A DNA stretch of 64,000 bases from Pseudomonas brenneri (GTDB taxonomy: Bacteria; Pseudomonadota; Gammaproteobacteria; Pseudomonadales; Pseudomonadaceae), in assembly GCF_007858285.1 (NCBI RefSeq), contig NZ_VFIL01000008.1, forward strand, positions 1-64,000, read 5' to 3'. The position numbers were made by a program, and so were the translations under genes. The number at the start of each line of letters is the position of its first letter. The first letter of the stretch is position 1. Positions 15,328 through 22,942 of this stretch are shown in pieces. A model generated the notes under the pieces. It saw only the letters and a list, made by a program, of their open reading frames with translations, ran no database searches and was not told the DNA's origin.

Positions 15328-16785
15328 ATGGCTGCAAACGACGCGCGTGCAAGCTCCACCCCGTTGATCGAAAGGCGTTCGATCGACTACATCCCGGAAG
15401 CGGAAAGACACGGTCGTCTATTGAGCCAGTTCACCCTGTGGATGGGCGCCAACCTGCAAATCACCGCGATTGTCACCGGGGCCCTGGCCGTGGTGTTGGG
15501 CGGTGATGTGTTTTGGTCGTTGATCGGTCTGTTGATCGGTCAACTGCTGGGCGGCGGCGTGATGGCGTTGCATGCGGCGCAAGGGCCAAGGCTCGGCCTG
15601 CCACAGATGATCTCCAGCCGGGTGCAGTTCGGTGTGTATGGCGCGGCCATTCCGATTGTGCTGGTGTGCTTGATGTACCTCGGTTTCACCGCAACCGGGA
15701 CGGTGCTTTCCGGCCAGGCGCTGGGCCAGTTGTTTGGGGTCAGCGACAGTGTCGGCATCCTTATCTTCGCCAGTGTCATTGTGCTGGTCACGGTGCTCGG
15801 TTACCGGGTGATCCATTTCATCGGGCGTGTTGCCAGCGTCATTGGCGTGATTGCCTTTGTCTACCTGTTCAGCCGCCTGATGAGCCAGACCGACATTGGC
15901 GCACTCCTGCAAATCCGTCACTTCAGTTGGAGCAGTTTTTTGCTCGCAGTGTCGCTCGCGGCCTCCTGGCAAATCGCCTTCGGCCCCTACGTGGCTGACT
16001 ATTCGCGCTACCTGCCGAGCAATACGTCCTCGGTGAAAACCTTTCTGGCCGCAGGCGCAGGTTCGGTCATTGGCGCACAGGTGGCGATGATCCTTGGGGT
16101 GTTCGCCGCCGCCATGTCCAACGGGCAATTTGCCGGTAACGAAGTGGCCTACATCGTGGGGCTGGGTGGCACGGGGGCCACGGCGGCGCTGCTGTACTTC
16201 AGCATCGCGTTCGGCAAGGTCACCATCTCCACGCTCAATTCCTACGGCAGCTTCATGTGCATTGCGACCATTGTCAGCGGCTTTCGGGGGCGCATGGAGG
16301 TGACGCGCTTGCAGCGCCTGGCTTTCGTGCTGCTCATCGTCGGTGCTGCGACCCTGATCGCGTTGCTCGGCCAGCACTCGTTCCTCAGTGCGTTCAAGTC
16401 CTTCATCTTGTTCTTGCTGGCGTTCTTTACGCCCTGGAGCGCGATCAACCTGGTGGACTACTACTGCATCACCCGCGATCGCTATGACGTGCCGGCATTG
16501 GCCGACCCGAACGGTCGCTACGGCCGGTGGAACCTGCTCGGTATCAGCGTCTATGTGTTCGGCGTGCTGGTGCAATTGCCGTTCATCGCCACCAAGTTCT
16601 ACACCGGCCCCCTGGTGGCCGCCCTGGGAGGTGTGGATATTTCCTGGATCATCGGCCTGGTACTGCCAGCAGCCCTGTATTACGTATGTGCAAAAAAATG
16701 GCACGGCGCAATCCCTGAACGACTGATCCTGCCGGTAGAGCAGGGCGCTGCATCAACAACAACCGGGCAGCTTGCACAAGCCTGA
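15328..16785 (+). CDS. hutT: NCS1-family permease, likely urocanate transporter HutTu
   Basis: A 485-residue inner-membrane permease of the nucleobase:cation symporter-1 (CodB/PurP-like) family. About twelve hydrophobic helices are seen, with family motifs near the start (FTLWMGANLQITAIVTGALA), QMISSRVQFGVYGAAIP, and FLLAFFTPWSAINLVDYYCI. In P. fluorescens the NCS1 protein encoded next to hutU is the urocanate importer HutTu (literature recalled). Urocanate as substrate is inferred from family and position, not from residues. It is preceded by AGAGG and a CA motif, and follows hutU across a REPIN in the same operon. Confidence 0.85.
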   Translation: MAANDARASSTPLIERRSIDYIPEAERHGRLLSQFTLWMGANLQITAIVTGALAVVLGGDVFWSLIGLLIGQLLGGGVMALHAAQGPRLGLPQMISSRVQFGVYGAAIPIVLVCLMYLGFTATGTVLSGQALGQLFGVSDSVGILIFASVIVLVTVLGYRVIHFIGRVASVIGVIAFVYLFSRLMSQTDIGALLQIRHFSWSSFLLAVSLAASWQIAFGPYVADYSRYLPSNTSSVKTFLAAGAGSVIGAQVAMILGVFAAAMSNGQFAGNEVAYIVGLGGTGATAALLYFSIAFGKVTISTLNSYGSFMCIATIVSGFRGRMEVTRLQRLAFVLLIVGAATLIALLGQHSFLSAFKSFILFLLAFFTPWSAINLVDYYCITRDRYDVPALADPNGRYGRWNLLGISVYVFGVLVQLPFIATKFYTGPLVAALGGVDISWIIGLVLPAALYYVCAKKWHGAIPERLILPVEQGAASTTTGQLAQA

Positions 16786-16853
16786 TGGGACGTGGACGAG
16801 GCAGGATGCCTTTTGACTGCCGTAATCCATTTCATGATTGGGAGCGTCACACA

Positions 16854-17822
16854 ATGAAAATGCATAAGACCTTGCTGACCCCATTGCTCGCCGCAGGCTT
16901 GCTCACCGCTGCTGGCGCCTCTCAGGCAGCCGGTTGGTGCGAGTCGGGCAAACCGGTGAAATTCGCCGGCCTGAATTGGGAAAGCGGCATGTTGCTGACC
17001 GATGTCCTGCAAGTGGTCCTGGAAAAAGGCTACGACTGCAAAACCGATAGCCTGCCGGGCAACTCCATCACCATGGAAAACGCCCTGGGCAGCAACGATA
17101 TTCAGATCTTCGCCGAGGAGTGGGTTGGCCGCAGCGAAGTGTGGAAGAAGGCCGAGAAGGCCGGCAAAGTCGTGGGTGTCGGCGCGCCCGTGGTCGGTGC
17201 TGTTGAAGGCTGGTACGTGCCACGCTACGTGATCGAAGGCGACGCCAAGCGCAAGCTCGAAGCCAAGGCACCGGACCTGAAAAACATTGCCGACCTGGCC
17301 AAGTACTCTGCGGTATTCAAGGATCAGGAAGAGCCGTCCAAGGGCCGCTTCTACAACTGCCCGGCCGGCTGGACTTGTGAGCTGGACAACAGCGAAATGC
17401 TCAAGAGCTATGGCCTGGAAAGTTCCTATACCAACTTCCGCCCAGGCACCGGCCCGGCACTGGATGCGGCGGTGCTGTCGAGCTACAAACGTGGCGAGCC
17501 GATCCTGTTTTACTACTGGACGCCAACGCCGCTGATGGGCCAGGTGGACCTGGTCAAACTCGACGAAAAACCTGGCGTGGATAAAAGCGTGACCATCAAG
17601 GTCGGCCTGTCCAAGACCTTCCACGAGCAAGCCCCGGAACTGGTGGCGGTGCTGGAAAAGGTCAACCTGCCGATCGACCTGCTCAACCAGAACCTGGCGC
17701 GCATGAGCAAAGAGCGCATTGATTCGTCGAAGCTGGCGAAGATTTTCCTCAAGGAACACCCGGAAGTCTGGCACGCCTGGGTCAGTGAAGACGCAGCCAA
17801 GAAAATCGACGCGGCCTTGTAG
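16854..17822 (+). CDS. hutX: ABC transporter substrate-binding protein HutX (histidine/betaine type)
   Basis: A 322-residue periplasmic binding protein. Signal peptide MKMHKTLLTPLLAAGLLTAA, cleaved near A-S-Q-A, then a ProX/OpuAC-like domain (GKPVKFAGLNWESGMLLTDV, ENALGSNDIQIFAEEWVGRS, TKFR-like aromatic sites such as FYYWTPTPLMG). The frame is open to 16785, but ATG 16854 begins the signal peptide and has GGGAGCG upstream. It belongs with HutW and HutV. The family mostly imports quaternary amines, but this set lies in the hut operon, and HutXWV-type systems import histidine with low affinity (family knowledge). Confidence 0.88.
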   Translation: MKMHKTLLTPLLAAGLLTAAGASQAAGWCESGKPVKFAGLNWESGMLLTDVLQVVLEKGYDCKTDSLPGNSITMENALGSNDIQIFAEEWVGRSEVWKKAEKAGKVVGVGAPVVGAVEGWYVPRYVIEGDAKRKLEAKAPDLKNIADLAKYSAVFKDQEEPSKGRFYNCPAGWTCELDNSEMLKSYGLESSYTNFRPGTGPALDAAVLSSYKRGEPILFYYWTPTPLMGQVDLVKLDEKPGVDKSVTIKVGLSKTFHEQAPELVAVLEKVNLPIDLLNQNLARMSKERIDSSKLAKIFLKEHPEVWHAWVSEDAAKKIDAAL

Positions 17823-17894
17823 GCACAGTGCTCCCGGCTACCCTGAAAAGGCAGCCGGGCACCCGGCCACACTCCATAGGATCGAGAGCACGTT

Positions 17895-18746
17895 ATGTTT
17901 CCTGAGAGTTTTACGTTTTCCATCGCCGACTGGGTCAACGGTTGGGTCGATGCATTAGTGACCAATTACGGCGATGTGTTCCGGCAAATTTCCGACACCT
18001 TGCTGTGGGCCATCGTCAACCTGGAAGGCCTGCTGCGCATGGCGCCCTGGTGGCTGATGCTGGCGATTGTCGGCGGCGTTGCCTGGCACGCCACCCGCAA
18101 GGTAGTGACCACGGCGGTAATCGTCGGCCTGCTGTTCCTGGTCGGCGCGGTCGGCCTGTGGGACAAACTGATGCAGACCCTGGCGCTGATGCTGGTCGCG
18201 ACCGTGATCTCGGTATTGATCGGCATCCCGCTGGGCATCCTTTCGGCACGCAGCAATCGCCTGCGCGCGGTGCTGATGCCGTTGCTGGACATCATGCAAA
18301 CCATGCCCAGCTTCGTGTACCTGATCCCGGTACTGATGCTGTTTGGCCTGGGCAAAGTGCCAGCGATTTTCGCCACGGTGATCTACGCCGCACCGCCGCT
18401 GATTCGCCTGACCGACCTGGGCATTCGCCAGGTGGACCGTGAAGTGATGGAAGCCATCAATGCCTTCGGTGCCAACCGCTGGCAGCAACTGTTTGGTGTG
18501 CAACTGCCGCTGGCCCTGCCGAGCATCATGGCCGGGATCAACCAGACCACCATGATGGCCCTGTCGATGGTGGTGATCGCCTCGATGATCGGCGCCCGTG
18601 GCCTGGGCGAAGACGTACTGGTCGGTATCCAGACCCTTAACGTTGGGCGCGGCCTTGAAGCCGGCCTGGCGATTGTGATTCTCGCTGTGGTCATCGACCG
18701 CATTACCCAGGCCTATGGCCGTCCACGGCATGAGGCGAGCAAATGA
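17895..18746 (+). CDS. hutW: ABC transporter permease HutW
   Basis: A 283-residue inner-membrane permease of the ProW/OpuAB type. About six to seven hydrophobic helices are seen, and the EAA-like loop ANRWQQLFGVQLPLALPSIM contacts the ATPase. The stretch GIPLGILSARSNRLR is characteristic of betaine-type permeases. The 72-base gap after hutX holds no obvious hairpin. The stop overlaps hutV by 4 bases (ATGA), so permease and ATPase are translationally coupled. Confidence 0.9.
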   Translation: MFPESFTFSIADWVNGWVDALVTNYGDVFRQISDTLLWAIVNLEGLLRMAPWWLMLAIVGGVAWHATRKVVTTAVIVGLLFLVGAVGLWDKLMQTLALMLVATVISVLIGIPLGILSARSNRLRAVLMPLLDIMQTMPSFVYLIPVLMLFGLGKVPAIFATVIYAAPPLIRLTDLGIRQVDREVMEAINAFGANRWQQLFGVQLPLALPSIMAGINQTTMMALSMVVIASMIGARGLGEDVLVGIQTLNVGRGLEAGLAIVILAVVIDRITQAYGRPRHEASK

Positions 18747-19567
18747 CCACTGTCAGCAAGATCGAAGTGAAAAACGTATTCAAGATTTTCGGTGCGCGGG
18801 ACAAAGAGGCGCTGGCGCTGATTGGCCAGGGCAAGACCAAGGACCAGGTGCTGGCCCAGACCGGTTGCGTGGTGGGCGTCAATGACTTGTCCCTGAGCAT
18901 CGGTACCGGCGAGATTTTTGTGATCATGGGCCTGTCGGGCTCCGGCAAGTCCACGCTGGTGCGCCACTTCAACCGCCTGATCGACCCCACCAGCGGCGCG
19001 ATCCTGGTAGACGGCGAAGACATCTTGCAACTGGACATGGACGCCTTGCGCCAGTTCCGCCGGCACAAGATCAGCATGGTGTTCCAGAGCTTCGGCCTGC
19101 TGCCGCACAAGAGTGTGCTGGACAACGTGGCCTATGGCCTGAAAGTGCGTGGCGAAACCAAGCAGGTGTGCACCGAGCGCGCGTTGCACTGGATCGAAAC
19201 CGTGGGCCTGAAGGGCTACGAAAACAAATACCCGCACCAGCTGTCGGGCGGCATGCGCCAGCGCGTGGGGCTGGCCCGGGCCCTGGCGGCCGACACGGAC
19301 ATCATCCTGATGGACGAGGCGTTCAGCGCCCTCGACCCATTGATCCGCGCCGAGATGCAGGACCAGTTGCTGGAACTGCAAAAGACCCTGCACAAGACCA
19401 TCGTGTTTATCACCCACGATCTGGACGAGGCTGTGCGCATCGGCAACCGCATTGCGATCCTCAAGGACGGCAAGCTGATCCAGGTCGGCACGCCGCGGGA
19501 GATCCTGCATTCGCCGGCGGACGAGTATGTGGACCGCTTTGTTCAGCGGCGGGCGGCGGTGGTCTGA
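18743..19567 (+). CDS. hutV: ABC transporter ATP-binding protein HutV
   Basis: A 274-residue ATPase of the ProV/QAT group. The N-terminal extension before the Walker A region (about 20-50, including EALALIGQGKTKDQVLAQTG) is typical of that group. Walker A is GLSGSGKST (residues 63-71), the signature is LSGGMRQRVGLARAL, and Walker B is IILMDEAFSALD. Unlike ProV it is short and lacks the C-terminal CBS domains that sense ionic strength, in agreement with an osmotically unregulated nutrient importer. Followed by a REP pair and hutH1. Confidence 0.92.
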   Translation: MTTVSKIEVKNVFKIFGARDKEALALIGQGKTKDQVLAQTGCVVGVNDLSLSIGTGEIFVIMGLSGSGKSTLVRHFNRLIDPTSGAILVDGEDILQLDMDALRQFRRHKISMVFQSFGLLPHKSVLDNVAYGLKVRGETKQVCTERALHWIETVGLKGYENKYPHQLSGGMRQRVGLARALAADTDIILMDEAFSALDPLIRAEMQDQLLELQKTLHKTIVFITHDLDEAVRIGNRIAILKDGKLIQVGTPREILHSPADEYVDRFVQRRAAVV

Positions 19568-19593
19568 GCCGGGTTTTGTGGTGAGTTGGCTGG

Positions 19594-19667
19594 CCTCTTC
19601 GCGAGCAAGCCCGCTCCCACATTTGGAATGCGTTTCCCCTGTGGGAGCGGGCTTGCTCGCGAAGAGG
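19594..19667. repeat. REP pair in tail-to-tail orientation, hutV-hutH1 gap
   Basis: CCTCTTCGCGAGCAAGCCCG ... TGTGGGAGCGGGCTTGCTCG with flanking CCTCTTC/GAAGAGG. Here the TGTGGGAG ends face inward, opposite to most REPINs in the window. It lies inside the hut operon, immediately before hutH1. Confidence 0.88.
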
Positions 19668-19702
19668 CGGCAAGGCTGAAAAGAATTGAAGAAGGTATGA
19701 AG

Positions 19703-21226
19703 ATGTCCCAGGCTAAAAAAATCATCATCGCCGACACCCCGCTGCACTGGCAGGACGTGGTCGCCGTCGCTCGTTTTGGCGCCGAACTGGGGCTGTCGGG
19801 CCAGGCCTGGGCGCGCATCGACAACGCCCAGGCCATCGTGCAGCGCATCGTCGCCAGCGGCGAGCGCGCCTATGGCGTCAACACCGGCCTGGGCGCCTTG
19901 TGCAACGTGTCGCTCGAGGGCGAGCAACTGAGCCAGTTGTCGCGTAACACCTTACTCAGCCACGCCTGTGGTGTCGGCGCGCCGCTGAGTAATGAGCAGA
20001 CCCGCGCAATCATCTGTGCGGCGATCATCAACTACAGCCAGGGCAAGTCCGGCCTGCATCCGCAGGTGGTGCATTCGCTGCTGGCGCTGCTCAACCACGG
20101 CATCACCCCGCAGGTGCCGTCCCAAGGGTCGGTGGGCTACCTGACCCATATGGCGCATATCGGCATTGCCTTGCTGGGCGTGGGCAATGTCAGCTATCGG
20201 GGTCAGATCGTTACGGCCCAGGCGGCGTTGGCCGCCGAAGGCCTACAGCCAGTTGTACTCGGCGCCAAGGACGGCCTGTGCCTGGTCAATGGCACGCCGT
20301 GCATGAGCGGCCTGAGCTGCCTGGCCCTGGCCGATGCCCACCATTTGCTGCAATGGGCCGATGTGATCGGGGCCATGAGCTTTGAAGCACAGCGCGGGCA
20401 GATCGACGCATTCGACGAGCAAATCATTGCCCTCAAGCCGCACCCCGGTATGCAGCAAGTGGGGATCAATTTGCGCGCGCTGCTCGACGGCAGTGAAGTG
20501 ATCGCCGCGAGCAAGGGCATTCGCACCCAGGACGCGTTGAGCATCCGCTCGATCCCTCAAGTCCACGGTGCTGCCCGCGATCAACTGGAGCACGCCACCC
20601 GGCAGATCGAGACCGAGCTCAACGGTGCCACCGACAACCCTTTGCTGCTGGGCACGCCGGACAGCTACCGCGTGGTCTCCCAGGCCAACCCGCATGGCCA
20701 GTCCGTGGCGCTGGCGGCGGACATGCTGGCCATCGCCATGGCCGAAATCGGTTCCATCGCCGAGCGCCGCCTGGATCGCCTGATCAACCCCCATGTCAGC
20801 GGCCTGCCGGCCTTCCTGGTGAGCAACCCTGGCGTCAACTCGGGGATGATGATCGTGCAGTACGTTGCCGCTTCCCTGTGTGGGCAAAATCGCCAACTGG
20901 CGCAGCCGGCGGTGCTCGATAACTTCGTCACCTCGGGCCTGCAGGAAGACCACCTGAGCATGGGCACCAATGCCGCGCTCAAGCTGCATGCGGTGCTGGA
21001 CAACGTCACCCAGATCCTCGCCATCGAATACCTGCTGGCGGCCCAGGCCTTTGAGTTTCTCAAGGAACAAGGCTTCGGCGCCGGCACCCACACCGCCTGG
21101 CGCCTGCTGCGCGAGCAGGTCCCGGCCTATGAGCAAGACCGCTGGCTGGCGCCGGATATCGCGACCACCGCCAAGCTGCTCAAGAACACGGATTTGCTGA
21201 ACCACGCTTTACCGAGTGTGCACTGA
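19703..21226 (+). CDS. hutH1: HutH1: histidase/PAL-family paralogue lacking the MIO tripeptide
   Basis: A 507-residue member of the aromatic amino acid ammonia-lyase fold, clearly homologous to HutH2 next door along its whole length. Retained sites: Tyr in AYGVNTGLG, His in LSHACGVGAP, Asn in LVNGT, Glu in LQEDHLSMG. Where histidases read GSVG-ASG-DLAP, this protein reads GSVG-YLTH: exactly the three residues that cyclise to the MIO cofactor are absent (junction 20137/20138). It also reads QDALSIR for QDPYSLR (catalytic Tyr lost) and ANPHGQS for GNFHAEP (Phe to Pro). Histidine deamination by the usual mechanism therefore looks impossible. ATG 19703 has GAAGG at spacing 7; ATG 19697 is an alternative. 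Intact and with normal codon usage. Confidence 0.88.
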   Translation: MSQAKKIIIADTPLHWQDVVAVARFGAELGLSGQAWARIDNAQAIVQRIVASGERAYGVNTGLGALCNVSLEGEQLSQLSRNTLLSHACGVGAPLSNEQTRAIICAAIINYSQGKSGLHPQVVHSLLALLNHGITPQVPSQGSVGYLTHMAHIGIALLGVGNVSYRGQIVTAQAALAAEGLQPVVLGAKDGLCLVNGTPCMSGLSCLALADAHHLLQWADVIGAMSFEAQRGQIDAFDEQIIALKPHPGMQQVGINLRALLDGSEVIAASKGIRTQDALSIRSIPQVHGAARDQLEHATRQIETELNGATDNPLLLGTPDSYRVVSQANPHGQSVALAADMLAIAMAEIGSIAERRLDRLINPHVSGLPAFLVSNPGVNSGMMIVQYVAASLCGQNRQLAQPAVLDNFVTSGLQEDHLSMGTNAALKLHAVLDNVTQILAIEYLLAAQAFEFLKEQGFGAGTHTAWRLLREQVPAYEQDRWLAPDIATTAKLLKNTDLLNHALPSVH

Positions 21227-21246
21227 ACCCTATTTCAAAAAGGAGC

Positions 21247-22785
21247 ATGAATGTGACTGCGCTAAATCTGATTCCAGGCCAACTGAGCCTTGCCCACCTG
21301 CGAGCCATCTACCAGCAGCCGGTGACCCTCAGCCTGGATGACAGCGCCACGGCGCAGATCGAAGCCAGTGTGGCCTGTGTGGAGCAGATTCTCGCCGAGA
21401 ACCGCACCGCCTACGGCATCAACACCGGTTTTGGCCTGCTGGCCTCGACCCGTATCGCCAGTGAAGACCTGGAAAACCTCCAGCGTTCGCTGGTGCTGTC
21501 CCACGCCGCCGGTGTAGGCGAGCCGATCAGCGACGCGCTGGTGCGTCTGGTGATGGTGCTCAAGGTCAACAGCCTGAGCCGTGGTTTTTCCGGGATTCGC
21601 CGTCAGGTGATCGATGCGCTGATCGCGCTGATCAACGCCGAGGTCTACCCACATATCCCGCTCAAGGGTTCGGTGGGTGCTTCCGGTGACCTGGCGCCTC
21701 TGGCCCATATGTCCCTGGTGCTGCTGGGCGAAGGCAAGGCCCGCTACAAGGGTCAATGGCTGGAGGCGACCGAGGCGCTGAAAATTGCCGGCCTGACGCC
21801 ACTGACCCTGGCCGCCAAGGAAGGTCTGGCGCTGCTCAACGGCACCCAGGTGTCCACTGCCTATGCCCTGCGCGGTTTGTTTGAAGGCGAAGACCTGTTC
21901 GCCGCAGCCATCGCTTGTGGCGGCCTGACCGTGGAAGCGGTGCTGGGCTCGCGCTCGCCGTTTGATGCACGTATTCACGCGGCCCGTGGCCAGCGTGGGC
22001 AGATCGACTCCGCCGCCGCTTATCGCGACCTGTTGGGTGACAGCAGCCAGGTGTCCCAGTCCCACCAGAACTGCGACAAGGTGCAAGACCCGTACTCCCT
22101 GCGCTGCCAGCCACAAGTCATGGGCGCCTGCCTGACCCAGTTCCGCCAGGCGGCCGAAGTGCTGGTGGTCGAAGCCAATGCGGTCTCGGATAACCCGCTG
22201 GTGTTTGCGACCGAAGGTGATGTGATTTCCGGCGGTAACTTCCACGCCGAACCGGTGGCGATGGCCGCTGACAACATGGCCCTGGCCATTGCCGAGATCG
22301 GTTCCCTGAGCGAGCGCCGCATCTCGTTGATGATGGACAAGCACATGTCGCAACTGCCGCCATTCTTGGTGGGCAATGGCGGGGTGAACTCTGGCTTTAT
22401 GATCGCCCAGGTGACGGCTGCGGCCCTGGCCAGCGAGAACAAGGCGTTGTCCCATCCCCATAGCGTCGACAGCCTGCCCACTTCGGCGAACCAGGAAGAT
22501 CACGTGTCCATGGCTCCGGCTGCTGGCAAGCGTTTGTGGGAAATGGCCGAGAACACCCGTGGCATCCTCGCCGTGGAATGGCTGGCCGCGTGCCAGGGCC
22601 TGGATTTGCGCGATGGCTTGAAAACCTCGCCGAAGCTGGAAAAAGCCCGCGGCATCCTGCGCGCCAAAGTCGGGTTCTATGACAAGGACCGCTTCTTCGC
22701 CCCGGATATCAATGCCGCCAGTGAACTGCTGGCCAGCCGCTGCCTCAACGAGCTGGTACCCGCCAAGCTGCTGCCAAGTTTCTAA
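21247..22785 (+). CDS. hutH2: Histidine ammonia-lyase HutH2 (functional histidase)
   Basis: Removes ammonia from L-histidine to give urocanate, step 1 of the pathway; cytosolic homotetramer. 512 residues. The MIO-forming Ala145-Ser146-Gly147 is present in GSVGASGDLAPLAHM. The other active-site residues are also present: Tyr in AYGINTGFG, His in LSHAAGVGEP, Asn in LLNGTQVS, QDPYSLRCQPQVMG, GNFHAEPVAM and NQEDHVSM. AAAGGAG precedes the start. It follows hutH1 after 20 bases. This is the copy expected to carry the pathway, given the defects in hutH1. Confidence 0.97.
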   Translation: MNVTALNLIPGQLSLAHLRAIYQQPVTLSLDDSATAQIEASVACVEQILAENRTAYGINTGFGLLASTRIASEDLENLQRSLVLSHAAGVGEPISDALVRLVMVLKVNSLSRGFSGIRRQVIDALIALINAEVYPHIPLKGSVGASGDLAPLAHMSLVLLGEGKARYKGQWLEATEALKIAGLTPLTLAAKEGLALLNGTQVSTAYALRGLFEGEDLFAAAIACGGLTVEAVLGSRSPFDARIHAARGQRGQIDSAAAYRDLLGDSSQVSQSHQNCDKVQDPYSLRCQPQVMGACLTQFRQAAEVLVVEANAVSDNPLVFATEGDVISGGNFHAEPVAMAADNMALAIAEIGSLSERRISLMMDKHMSQLPPFLVGNGGVNSGFMIAQVTAAALASENKALSHPHSVDSLPTSANQEDHVSMAPAAGKRLWEMAENTRGILAVEWLAACQGLDLRDGLKTSPKLEKARGILRAKVGFYDKDRFFAPDINAASELLASRCLNELVPAKLLPSF

Positions 22786-22798
22786 CCACAAGGCCCCC

Positions 22799-22898
22799 TG
22801 TAGGCGCGAGCTTGCTCGCGAAAATCGTTAACGACGACACGGGAAACCTGACACCCCGTGGCGTTCTCAGGTTTTTCGCGAGCAAGCTCGCTCCTACA
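22799..22898. repeat. REPIN between hutH2 and hutTh
   Basis: Arms TGTAGGCGCGAGCTTGCTCG and GCGAGCAAGCTCGCTCCTACA (one mismatch, C for A in the left arm). The spacer with TCGTTAACGA resembles that of the REPIN at 41284, so the spacers are related too. Confidence 0.88.
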
Positions 22899-22921
22899 AA
22901 GGGGAGCGTTTTTCCCTGCAT

Positions 22922-22929
22922 AACAATAA
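22922..22929 (+). promoter_or_regulatory. Candidate Crc/Hfq CA motif in the hutTh leader
   Basis: AACAATAA matches AANAANAA perfectly and lies directly upstream of TAGGGACGAG, the ribosome site of hutTh. It is the best-placed CA motif in the hut locus. Confidence 0.55.
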
Positions 22930-22942
22930 TTAGGGACGAGCA

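Noticed and set aside
19586..19702. N-terminal extension of hutH1 through the REP pair
   Set aside because: The added residues translate a REP element; the histidase-like fold and ribosome site begin at 19697-19703.
19703..21226. hutH1 as a pseudogene
   Set aside because: There is no stop, frameshift or truncation, the deletion is exactly three codons, and several active-site and structural motifs are retained; a maintained pseudoenzyme is the better description.
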